A stretch of 64,000 bases of DNA from the NCBI RefSeq assembly GCF_051020955.1, contig NW_027476267.1, positions 62,001-126,000 of the forward strand, written 5' to 3'. Below are positions 24,701-36,103 of this stretch, in pieces. Below the pieces are notes generated by a model. The model made no database searches and was not told where the DNA came from. It saw nothing but the letters and a program-made list of their open reading frames with translations. The first letter of the stretch is position 1. The number at the start of each line of letters is the position of its first letter. The translations under genes were made by a program, and so were the position numbers. The DNA is from Megalopta genalis. Its lineage: Eukaryota > Arthropoda > Insecta > Hymenoptera > Halictidae.

Positions 24701-25258
24701 CCTTCTACTTCGCATTGATTTGAAGTTAAATCATGTGTTTCTCTTGAATTTGAAGCTAACTCGTTTGATTCGCATGCAGTTGACTCTAAATCCCGTTTAT
24801 CACAAGTATTTGAAGCTAAACCACATGTTTCGCATGGATTTGAAGTTAAGCCTTCTACTTCATATTGATTTGATGCTGAATCATGTGTTTCGCATGGGTT
24901 TGATTCTAACTCGTTTTTTTCGCCTGCATTTGAAGCTATTTCATTTAAACCGCAGTTATTTGAAGGTAAATCATGTGTTTCCCTCCGATTTCAATATAAC
25001 TCGTTGATTCGCATGCAGTTTGAAGCTTAATCATGTTTATCACAAGTATTTGAAGCTAAATCATTTGTTTCGCATTGATTTGAAGCTAAACCTACTACCT
25101 CGCATTGATTTGAAGTTAAATCATGTGTTTCCCTTGGACTTGAAGCTAATTCGTTTGATTCGCATGCAGCTGATTCTAAATCGTGTTCATCGCAAGTATT
25201 TGAAGCTAAACCATTTGTTTCGCATTGATTTGAAGCTAAGCCTACTACATCGCATTGA
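21781..25258 (-). repeat. Tandem duplication of 1,740 bp
   Basis: Copy 1 is 21781-23520 and copy 2 is 23521 to about 25258. Both contain the same unusual forms: a marker near 22090/23830 followed by atttgaggctaattcg, gcttactcgattg, and the ttatcaatatcac monomer. Copy 2 lacks single bases relative to copy 1 in short runs (near 24083, 24422 and 24690), so the offset drifts from 1,740 to 1,738. The period is 58 monomers, which is not a whole number of five-mers. Confidence 0.85.
22681..22800 (-). repeat. Rare monomer pair with dispersed copies
   Basis: A distinctive run, ttaaatcacgtgtttcgc, then gtctcgcattgagttg, then aattatcaatatcac, occurs near 22690, 24425, 25565 and 49824. The first two are explained by the 1,740-bp duplication and the third is close by, but the fourth is 24 kb away among otherwise different units. 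Confidence 0.75.
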
Positions 25259-27122
25259 TTTGAAGCTGAATCATGTGTTTCGCATGGTCTTGAAGCTAAC
25301 TCGTTTGTTTCGCCTGCATTTGAAGCTATTTCATTTAAACCGCAAGTATTTGAAGGTAAATCATTTGTTTCGCATGGATTTGAAGCTAAGCCTTCTACTT
25401 CGCATTGAATTGAAGTTAAATCATGTGTTTCCCTTCGATTTGAAGCTAAGCCTTCTACTTCGCATTGATTTGAAGCTAACTCATTTGATTCGCATAGATT
25501 TGAAGCTTACTCGATTGTTTCGCCTGCATTTGAAACTACTTTATTTATATCGCAAGCATTGGAAGTTAAATCACGTGTTTCGCATGGATTTGAAGCTAAC
25601 TCGTTTGTCTCGCATTGAGTTGAAGCTAAATTATCAATATCACAAGTTTTTGAAATTAAACCATTTGCTTCGCATTGATTTGAAGCTAAGCTTACTACTT
25701 CGCATTGATTTGAAGTTAAATCATGTTTTTCGCATGGATTTGAAGCTAACTCGTTTGATTGGCATGCAGTTGACTCTAAATCATGTTTATCACAAGTATT
25801 TGAAGCTAAATCATTTGTTTCGCATTGATTTGAAGCTAAGCCTTCTACTTCGCATTCATTTGAAGTTAAATCATGTGTTTCTCTTGAATTTGAAGCTAAC
25901 TCGTTTGATTCGCATGCAGTTGACTCTAAATCGTGTCTATCACAAGTATCTGAATCCAAACCATTTGTTTCGCATTGATTTGAAGCTAAGTCTACTACTT
26001 CGCATTGATTTGAAGCTGAATCAGGTGTTTCGCATGGTCTTGAAGCTAACTCGTTTGTTTCGCCTGCATTTGAAGCTATTTCATTTAAACCGCAAGTATT
26101 TGAAGGTAAATCATTTGTTTCGCATGGATTTGAAGCTAAGCCTACTACTTCGCATTGATTTGAAGTTAAATCATGTGTTTCCCTTGGACTTGAAGCTAAT
26201 TCGTTTGATTCGCATGCACTTGACACTAAATCGTGTTCATCACAAGTATTTGAAGCTAAACCATTTGTTTCGCATTGATTTGAAGCTAAGCCTACTACAT
26301 CGCATTGATTTGAAGCTGAATCATGTGTTTCGCATGGACTTGAAGCTAACTCGTTTGTTTCACCTGCATTTGAAGCTATTTTATTTAAACCGCAAGTATT
26401 TGAAGGTAAATCATATGTTTCGCATGGATTTGAAGCAAAGCCTTCTACTTCGCATTGATTTGAAGTTAAATCATGTGTTTCCTTTGGATTTGAAGCTAAG
26501 TCGTTTGATTCGCATGCAGTTGAAGCTAAATCATTTTGATCACAAGTATCTGAATCCAAAACATTTGTTTCGCATTGATTTGAAGCTAAGCCTCCTACTT
26601 CGCATTGATTTGAAATTAAATCTTGTGTTTTCCTGGGATTTGAAGCTAACTCGTTTGATTCGCATGCAGTTGACTCTAAATCCCGTTTATCACAAGTATT
26701 TGAAGCTAAACCACATGTTTCGCATGGTTTTGAAGTTAATCCTTCTACTTCATATTGATTTGATGCTGAATCATGTGTTTCGCATGGGTTTGAATCTAAC
26801 TCGTTTTTTTCGCCTGCATTTGAAGCTATTTCATTTAAACTGCAGTTATTTGAAGGTAAATCATGTTTTACCCTCCGATTTCAATATAACTCGTTTGATT
26901 CGCATGCAGTTGAAGCTTAATCATGTTTATCACAAGTATTTGAAGCTAAATCATTTGTTTCGCATTGATTTGAAGCTAAGCCTCCTACTTCGCATTGATT
27001 TGAAGTTAAATCATGTGTTTCCCTGGGATTTGAAGCTAACTGGTTCCATTCGCCTGCAATTGACTCTAAATCGTGTTTATCAGAAGTATTTGAAGCTAAA
27101 CCATTTTTTCACATGGATTTGA
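25020..27122 (+). other. Open frame of 700 codons in array 3 (not called a gene)
   Basis: The frame reads as a leucine/lysine/arginine-rich ten-residue repeat (cores like LKLNHVF and RIDLKLS) with no non-repeat segment. The opposite strand is open over 25507-26559 as the polar cysteine-containing repeat. The amino-acid pattern is the reading of the satellite in one of its three stop-free frames. No secretion signal, membrane segment or known domain is visible. Confidence 0.2.
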
Positions 27123-28250
27123 CGCTAAGCCTTCCACTTCGCATTGATTTGAAGCTAACTCATGTGCTTCGCATGGATTTGAAGCTAACTCGTTTGTTTC
27201 GCCTGCATTTGATGCTATTTAATTTAAACCGCAGGTATTTGAAGGTAAATCATTTGTTTCGCATGGGTTTGAAGCTAAGCCTCCTACTTCGCATTGATTT
27301 GAAGATAAGTCATGTGTTTTCCTGGGATTTGAAGCTAACTCGTTTGATTCGCATGCAGTTGACTCTAAATCGCGTTTATCACAAGTATTTGAAGCCAAAC
27401 CACTTGTTTCGCATGGATTTGAAGTTAAGCCTTCTACTTCGCATTGATTTGAAGCTAAATCATGTGTTTCGCATGGATTTGATGCCAACTCGTTTTTTTC
27501 GCCTGCATTTGAAGCTATTTCATTTAAACCGCAGGTATTTGAAGGCAAATCATTGGTTTCGCATGTTTTTGAAGCTATGCCTCCTACTTCGCATTGATTT
27601 GAAGTTAAATCGTGTGTTTCCCTTGGACTTGAAGCTAATTCGTTTGATTCGCATGCAGTTGACTCTAAATCGTGTTCATCACAAGTATTTGCTGCTGAAC
27701 CACATGTTTCGCATGGATTTGAAGCTAATCCTTCTACTTCGCATTGATTTGAATCTAAATCACGTGTTTCGCGTGGATTTGTAGCAAACTCGTTTGTTTC
27801 GCCTGCATTTGAAGCTATTTCATTTAAACCGCAGGTATTTGAAGGTAAAACATTTGTTTGGCATGGATTTGAAGCTAAGCCTTCTACTTCGAATTGACTT
27901 GAATCTAAATCACGTGTTTCGCGTGGTTTTGAATCTAACTTGATTGTTTCGCATTCAGTTGAAATTAAATCATTTATATCGCAAGTATGTGAAGCAGAAT
28001 CATTTGTTTTGCATGGATTTGAAGCTAATCCTTCTACTTCGCATTGATTTGAAGTTAGTATCATGTGTTTCTCTTGGATTTGAAGCTAACTCGTTTGAAT
28101 CGCATGCAGTTGAAGCTAAATCATGTTTATTACAAGTATCTGAACCCAAAACATTTGTTTCGCATTGATTTGAAGCTAAGCCTACTACTTCGCATTGATT
28201 TGAAGTTAAATCATGTGTTTCCCTTGGATTTGAAGCTAACTCGTTTGATT

Positions 28251-30952
28251 CGCATGCAGTTGAAGCTAAATCATTTTGATCACAAGTATCTGAATCCAAA
28301 CCATTTATTTCGCATTGATTTGAAGCTAAGCCTCCTACTTCGCATTGATTTGAAGTTAAATCATGTGTTTCCCTGGGATTTGAAGCTAACTTATTCCATT
28401 CGCATGCAATTCACTCTAAATCGTGTTTATCAGAAGTATTTGAAGCTAAACCATTTGTTTCACATGGATTTGAAGCTCAGCCTCCTACTTCCAATTGATT
28501 TGAAGCTAACTCATGTGCTTCGCATGGATGTGAAGCTAACTCGTTTGTTTCGCCTGCATTTGAAGCTATTTCATTTAAACCGCAGGTATTTGAAGGTAAT
28601 TCATTTGTTTCGCATTGATTTGAAGCTAAGCCTACTACTTCGCATTGATTTGATGTTAATTCATGTGATTCTCTTGAATTTGGAGCGAACTCGCTCGATT
28701 CGTATGCAGTTGAAACTAAATCATGTTTATCACAAGTATTTCAAGCTAAACCATTTGTTTCGCATTGATTTGAAGCTAAGTCTACTACTTTGCATTGATT
28801 TGAAGCTGTATCATGTGTTTCGCATGGTCTTGAAGCTAACTCGTTTGTTTCGCCTGCATTTGAAGCTATTTCATTTAAACCGCAAGTATTTGAAGGTAAA
28901 TCATTTGTTTCGCATGGATTTGAAGCTAAGCCTTCCACTTCGCATTGATTTGAAGTTAATATCATGTGTTTCTCTTGGATTTGAAGCTAACTCGTTTGAA
29001 TCGCATGCAGTTGAAGCTAAATCATGTTTATTACAAGTATCTGAACCCAAAACATTTGTTTCGCATTGTTTTGAAGCTAAGCCTACTACTTCGCATTGAT
29101 TTGAAGTTAATTCATGTGTTTCCCTGGGATTTGAAGCTAACTCGTTCCATTCGCATGCAATTGACTCTAAATCGTGTTTATCAGAAGTATTTGAAGCTAA
29201 AATATTTGTTTCACATGGATTTGAAGCTAAGCATTCTTGTTCGCATTGATTTGAAGCTAACTCATGTGCTTCGCATGGATGTGAAGCTAACTCGTTTGTT
29301 TCGCCTGCATTTGAAGCTATTTCATTTAAACCGCAGGTATTTGAAGGTAATTCATTTGTTTCGCATTGATTTGAAGCTGAGCCTACTACTTCGCATTGAT
29401 TTCAAGTTAATTTATGTGTTTCTCTTGAATTTGAAGCGAACTCGTTCGATTCGTATGCAGTTGAAACTAAATCATGTTTATCACAAGTATTTGAAGCTAA
29501 ACCATTTGTTTCGCATTGATTTGAAGCTAAGTCTACTACTTTGCATTGATTTGAAGCTGAATCATGTGTTTCGCATGGTCTTGAAGCTAACTCGTTTGTT
29601 TCGCATGCAGTTGAAGCTAAATCATTTTGATCACAAGTATCTGAATCCAAACCATTTATTTCGCATTGATTTGAAGCTAAGCCTCCTACTTCGCATTGAT
29701 TTGAAGTTAAATCATGTGTTTCCCTGGGATTTGAAGCTAACTTATTCCATTCGCATGCAATTCACTCTAAATCGTGTTTATCAGAAGTATTTGAAGCTAA
29801 ACCATTTGTTTCACATGGATTTGAAGCTCAGCCTCCTACTTCCAATTGATTTGAAGCTAACTCATGTGCTTCGCATGGATGTGAAGCTAACTCGTTTGTT
29901 TCGCCTGCATTTGAAGCTATTTCATTTAAACCGCAGGTATTTGAAGGTAATTCATTTGTTTCGCATTGATTTGAAGCTAAGCCTACTACTTCGCATTGAT
30001 TTGATGTTAATTCATGTGATTCTCTTGAATTTGGAGCGAACTCGCTCGATTCGTATGCAGTTGAAACTAAATCATGTTTATCACAAGTATTTCAAGCTAA
30101 ACCATTTGTTTCGCATTGATTTGAAGCTAAGTCTACTACTTTGCATTGATTTGAAGCTGTATCATGTGTTTCGCATGGTCTTGAAGCTAACTCGTTTGTT
30201 TCGCCTGCATTTGAAGCTATTTCATTTAAACCGCAAGTATTTGAAGGTAAATCATTTGTTTCGCATGGATTTGAAGCTAAGCCTTCCACTTCGCATTGAT
30301 TTGAAGTTAATATCATGTGTTTCTCTTGGATTTGAAGCTAACTCGTTTGAATCGCATGCAGTTGAAGCTAAATCATGTTTATTACAAGTATCTGAACCCA
30401 AAACATTTGTTTCGCATTGTTTTGAAGCTAAGCCTACTACTTCGCATTGATTTGAAGTTAATTCATGTGTTTCCCTGGGATTTGAAGCTAACTCGTTCCA
30501 TTCGCATGCAATTGACTCTAAATCGTGTTTATCAGAAGTATTTGAAGCTAAAATATTTGTTTCACATGGATTTGAAGCTAAGCATTCTTGTTCGCATTGA
30601 TTTGAAGCTAACTCATGTGCTTCGCATGGATGTGAAGCTAACTCGTTTGTTTCGCCTGCATTTGAAGCTATTTCATTTAAACCGCAGGTATTTGAAGGTA
30701 ATTCATTTGTTTCGCATTGATTTGAAGCTGAGCCTACTACTTCGCATTGATTTCAAGTTAATTTATGTGTTTCTCTTGAATTTGAAGCGAACTCGTTCGA
30801 TTCGTATGCAGTTGAAACTAAATCATGTTTATCACAAGTATTTGAAGCTAAACCATTTGTTTCGCATTGATTTGAAGCTAAGTCTACTACTTTGCATTGA
30901 TTTGAAGCTGAATCATGTGTTTCGCATGGTCTTGAAGCTAACTCGTTTGTTT
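28251..30952 (-). repeat. Clean tandem duplication of 1,351 bp (9 x 150 + 1)
   Basis: 28251-29601 is followed directly by a near-identical copy, 29602-30952. The joints are at a cgc that begins either cgcatgcag or cgcctgcat, so the event is visible to within a few bases. Shared private variants include gaagctcagcctcc, actcgctcgattcg and tatttcaagc. The period holds nine five-mers plus the extra base of the one marker it contains. Confidence 0.9.
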
Positions 30953-32410
30953 CGCCTGCATTTGAAGCTATTTCATTTAAACCGCAAGTATTTGAAGGTA
31001 AATCATTTGTTTCGCATGGATTTGAAGCTAAGCCTTCCATTTCGCATTGATTTGAAGTTAATATCATGTGTTTCTCTTGGATTTGAAGCTAACTCGTTTG
31101 AATCGCATGCAGTTGAAGCTAAATCATGTTTATTACAAGTATCTGAACCCAAAACAGTTGTTTCGCATTGTTTTGAAGCTAAGCCTACTACTTCGCATTG
31201 ATTTGAAGTTAAATCATGTGTTTCCCTTGGATTTGAAGCTAAGTCGTTTGATTCGCACGCAGTTGAAGCTAAATCATGTTTATCACAAGTATTTGAAGGT
31301 AAATCATTTGTTTCGCATGAATTTGATGCTAAGACTTCTACTTCGCATTGAATTGAAGTTAAATCATGTGTTTCTCTTGAATTTGAAGCTACCTCGTTTG
31401 ATTCGCATGCAGTTGAAGCTAAATCATTTTGATCACAAGTATCTGAACCCAAAACATTTGTTTCGCATTGATTTGAAGCTAAGCCTACTACTTCGCATTG
31501 ATTTGAAGTTAATTCATGTGTTTCTCTTGAATTTGAAGCTAAGTCGTTTGATTCGCATGCAGTTGAAGCTAAATCATTTTGATCACAAGTATCTGAATCC
31601 AAACCATTTATTTCGCATTGATTTGAAGCTAAGCCTCCTACTTCGCATTGATTTGAAGTTAAATCATGTGTTTCCCTGGGATTTGAAGCTAACTCGTTCC
31701 ATTCGCATGCAATTGACTCTAAATCGTGTTTATCAGAAGTATTTGAAGCTAAACCATTTGTTTCACATGGATTTGAAGCTAAGCCTACTACTTCGCATTG
31801 ATTTGATGTTAATTCATGTGTTTCTCTTGAATTTGGAGCGAACTCGTTCGATTCGTATGCAGTTGAAACTAAATCATGTTTATCACAAGTATTTGAAGCT
31901 AAACCATTTGTTTCGCATTGATTTGAAGCTAAGTCTACTACTTTGCATTGATTTGAAGCTGAATCATGTGTTTCGCATGGTCTTGAAGCTAACTCGTTTG
32001 TTTCGCCTGCATTTGAAGCTATTTCATTTAAACCGCAGATATTTGAAGGTAAATCATTTGTTTCGCATGGATTTGAAGCTAAGCCTTCCACTTCGCATTG
32101 ATTTGAAGTTAATATCATGTGTTTCTCTTGGATTTGAAGCTAACTCGTTTGAATCGCATGCAGTTGAAGCTAAATCATGTTTATTACAAGTATCTGAACC
32201 CAAAACATTTGTTTCGCATTGATTTGAAGCTAAGCCTACTACTTCGCATTGAGTTGAAGTTAAATCATGTGTTTCCATTGGATTTGAAGCTAAGTCGTTT
32301 GATTCGCACGCAGTTGAAGCTAAATCATGTTTATTACAAGTATTTGAAGGTAAATCATTTGTTTCGCATGAATTTGATGCTAAGACTTCTACTTCGCATT
32401 GATTTGAAGT

Positions 32411-35400
32411 TCAATCATGTGTTTCTCTTGAATTTGAAGCTAACTCGTTTGATTCGCATGCAGTTGAAGCTAAATCATTTTGTTCACAAGTATCTGAAAC
32501 CAAAACATTTGTTTCGCATTGATTTGAAGCTAAGCCTCCTACTTCGCATTGATTTGAAGCTAACTCATGTGCTTCGCATGGATTTGAAGCTAACTCGTTT
32601 GTTTCGCCTGCATTTGAAGCTATTTCATTTAAACCGCAGATATTTGAAGGTAAATCATTTGTTTCACATGGATTTGAAGCTAAGCCTACTACTTCGCATT
32701 GATTTGAAGTTAATTCATGTGTTTCCCTGGGATTTGAAGCTAACTCGTTCCATTCGCATGCAATTGACTCAAAATCGTGTTTATCAGAAGTATTTGAAGC
32801 TAAACTATTTGTTTCACATGGATTTGAAGCTAAGCCTTCTTGTTCGCATTGATTTGAAGCTAACTCATGTGCTTCGCATGGATGTGAAGCTAACTCGTTT
32901 GTTTCGCCTGCATTTGAAGCTATTTCATTTAAACCGCAGGTATTTGAAGGTAATTCATTTGTTTCGCATTGATTTGAAGCTGAGCCTACTACTTCGCATT
33001 GATTTGAAGTTAATTCATGTGTTTCACTTGAATTTGAAGCGAACTCGTTCGATTCGTATGCAGTTGAAACTAAATCATGTTTATCACAAGTATTTGAAGC
33101 TATACCATTTGTTTCGCATTGATTTGAAGCTAAGTCTACTACTTTGCATTGATTTGAAGTTAAATCATGTGTTTCCCTTGGATTTGAAGCTAAGTCGTTT
33201 GATTCGCACGCAGTTGAAGCTAAATCATGTTTATCACAAGTATTGGAAGGTAAATCATTTGTTTCGCATGAATTTGATGCTAAGACTTCTACTTCGCATT
33301 GATTTGAAGTTAAATCATGTGTTTCTCTTGAATTTGAAGCTAACTCGTTTGATTCGCTTGCAGTTGAAGCTAAATCATTTTGTTCACAAGTATCTGAACC
33401 CAAAACATTTGTTTCGCATTGATTTGAAGCTAAGCCTCTTACTTCGCATTGATTTGAAGTTAAATCATGTGTTTCCCTGGGATTTGAAGCTAACTCGTTC
33501 CATTCGCATGCAATTGACTCTAAATCGTATTTATCAGAAGTATTTGAAGCTAAACCATTTGTTTCACATGGATTTGAAGCTAAGCCTTCTACTTCGCATT
33601 GATTTGAAACTAATTCATGTGTTTCTCTTGAATTTGAAGCTAAGTCGTTTGATTCGCATGCAGTTGAAGCTAAATCATTTTGATCACAAGTATCTGAATC
33701 CAAACCATTTGTTTCGCATTGATTTGAAGCTAAGCCTCCTACTTCGCATTGATTTGAAGTTAAATCATGTGTTTCTCTTGAATTTGAAGCTAACTCGTTT
33801 GATTCGCATGCAGTTGAAGCTAAATCATTTTGTTCACAAGTATCTGAACCCAAAACATTTGTTTCGCATTGTTTTGAAGCTAAGCCTACTACTTCGCATT
33901 GATTTGAAATTAAATCATGTGTTTCTCTTGAATTTGAAGCTAACTCGTTTGATTCGCATGCAGTTGAAGCTAAATCATTTTGTTCACAAGTATCTGAACC
34001 CAAAACATTTGTTTCGCATTGATTTGAAGCTAAGCCTACTACTTCGCATTGATTTGAAGTTAAACCATGTGTTTCCCTTGGATTTGAAGCTAAGTCGTTT
34101 GATTCGCACGCAGTTGAAGCTAAATCATGTTTATCGCAAGTATTTGAAGCTAAATCATTTGTTTCGCATGAATTTGATGCTAAGACTTCTCCTTCGCATT
34201 GATTTGAAGTTAAATCATGTGTTTCTCTTGAATTTGAAGCTAACTCGTTTGATTCGCATGCAGTTGAAGCTAAATCATTTTGATCACAAGTATCTGAATC
34301 CAAACTATTTGTTTCGCATTGATTTGAACCTAAGCCTCCTACTTCGCATTGATTTGAAGTTAAATCATGTGTTTCCCTGGGATTTGAAGCTAACTCGTTC
34401 CATTCGCATGCAATTGACTCTAAATCGTGTTTATCAGAAGTATTTGAAGCTAAACCATTTGTTTCACATGGATTTGAAGCTAAGCCTCCTACTTCGCATT
34501 GATTTGAAGCTAACTCATGTGCTTCGCATGGATTTGAAGCTAACTCGTTTGTTTCGCCTGCATTTGAAGCTATTTCATTTAAACCGCAGATATTTGAAGG
34601 TAAATCATTTGTTTCACATGGATTTGAAGCTAAGCCTACTACTTCGCATTGATTTGAAGTTAATTCATGTGTTTCTCTTGAATTTGAAGCTAAGTCGTTT
34701 GATTCAGATGCAGTTGAAGCTAAATCATTTTGATCACAAGTATCTGAATCCAAACCATTTGTTTCGCATTGATTTGAAGCTAAGCCTCCTACTTCGCATT
34801 GATTTGAAGTTAAATCATGTGTTTCTCTTGAATTTGAAGCTAACTCGTTTGATTCGCATGCAGTTGAAGCTAAATCATTTTGTTCATAAGTATCTGAACC
34901 CAAAACATTTGTTTCGCATTGTTTTGAAGCTAAGCCTACTACTTCGCATTGATTTGAAGTTAAACCATGTGTTTCCCTTGGATTTGAAGCTAAGTCGTTT
35001 GATTCGCACGCAGTTGAAGCTAAATCATGTTTATCGCAAGTATTTGAAGGTAAATCATTTGTTTCGCATGAATTTGATGCTAAGACTTCTCCTTCGCATT
35101 GATTTGAAGTTAAATCATGTGTTTCTCTTGAATTTGAAGCTAACTCGTTTGATTCGCGTGCAGTTGAAGCTAAATCATTTTGATCACAAGAATCTGAATC
35201 CAAACTATTTGTTTCGCATTGATTTGAACCTAAGCCTCCTACTTCGCATTGATTTGAAGTTAAATCATGTGTTTCCCTGGGATTTGAAGCTAACTCGTTC
35301 CATTCGCATGCAATTGACTCTAAATCGTGTTTATAAGAAGTATTTGAAGCTAAACCATTTCTTTCACATGGATTTGAAGCTAAGCCTTCTTCTTCGCATT

Positions 35401-36103
35401 GATTTGAAGCTAACTCATATGCTTCGCATGGATGTGAAGCTAACTCTTTTGTTTCGCCTGCATTTGAAGCTATTTCATTTAAACCGCAGGTATTTGAAGG
35501 TAATTCATTTGTTTCGCATTGATTTGAAGCTAAGCCTACTACTTCGCATTGATTTGAAGTTAATTCATGTGTTTCTCTTGAATTTGAAGCGAACTCGTTC
35601 GATTCGTATGCAGTTGAAACTAAATCATGTTTATCACAAGTATTTGAAGCTAAACCATTTGTTTCGCATTGATTTGAAGCTAAGTCTACTACTTTGCATT
35701 GATTTGAAGCTGAATCATGTGTTTTGCATGGTCTTGAAGCTAACTCGTTTGTTTCGCCTGCATTTGAAGCTATTTCATTTAAACCGCAAGTATCTGAACC
35801 CAAAACATTTGTTTCGCATTGTTTTGAAGCTAAGCCTACTACTTCGCATTGATTTGAAGTTAAACCATGTGTTTCCCTTGTATTTGAAGCTAAGTCGTTT
35901 GATTCGCACGCAGTTGAAGCTAAATCATGTTTATCGCAAGTTTTTGAAGGTAAATCATTTGTTTCGCATGAATTTGATGCTAAGACTTCTCCTTCGCGTT
36001 GATTTGAAGTTAAATCATGTGTTTCTCTTGAATTTGAAGCTAACTCGTTTGATTCGCATGCAGTTGAAGCTAAATCATTTTGATCACAAGTATCTGAACC
36101 CAA
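32411..36103 (-). other. Longest minus-strand open frame, 1,230 codons (not called a gene)
   Basis: A 50-residue periodic frame of polar decapeptides, usually one cysteine per ten residues (cores QCETNGL, TCDQNDL, ACESNEL, SRETHDL, QCEVVGL). If any frame here were translated this would be the most protein-like: hydrophilic, with spaced cysteines. But it has no signal peptide or unique end, it is fully overlapped by the plus frame, and equivalent frames in neighbouring blocks are cut by amplified frameshift markers or stops such as gcttaaaatcc (minus strand) near 36725. Confidence 0.25.
33601..33750 (-). repeat. Reference copy of the 150-bp higher-order unit
   Basis: Given as a type copy. The five monomers begin gatttgaaactaattc (33601), aatttgaagctaagtc (33631), cagttgaagctaaatc (33661), tatctgaatccaaacc (33691) and gatttgaagctaagcc (33721). 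All share the central ttgaa/tgaa core and differ mainly in the following 10-15 bases, so each position in the unit is diagnosable. The next two units begin at 33751 and 33901. Confidence 0.9.

Noticed and set aside
32411..36103. Giant secreted or structural repeat protein on the minus strand
   Set aside because: It has no signal peptide or unique ends, the plus strand is equally open, and neighbouring copies carry amplified stops and frameshifts. Selection tests would be needed to revive the idea.
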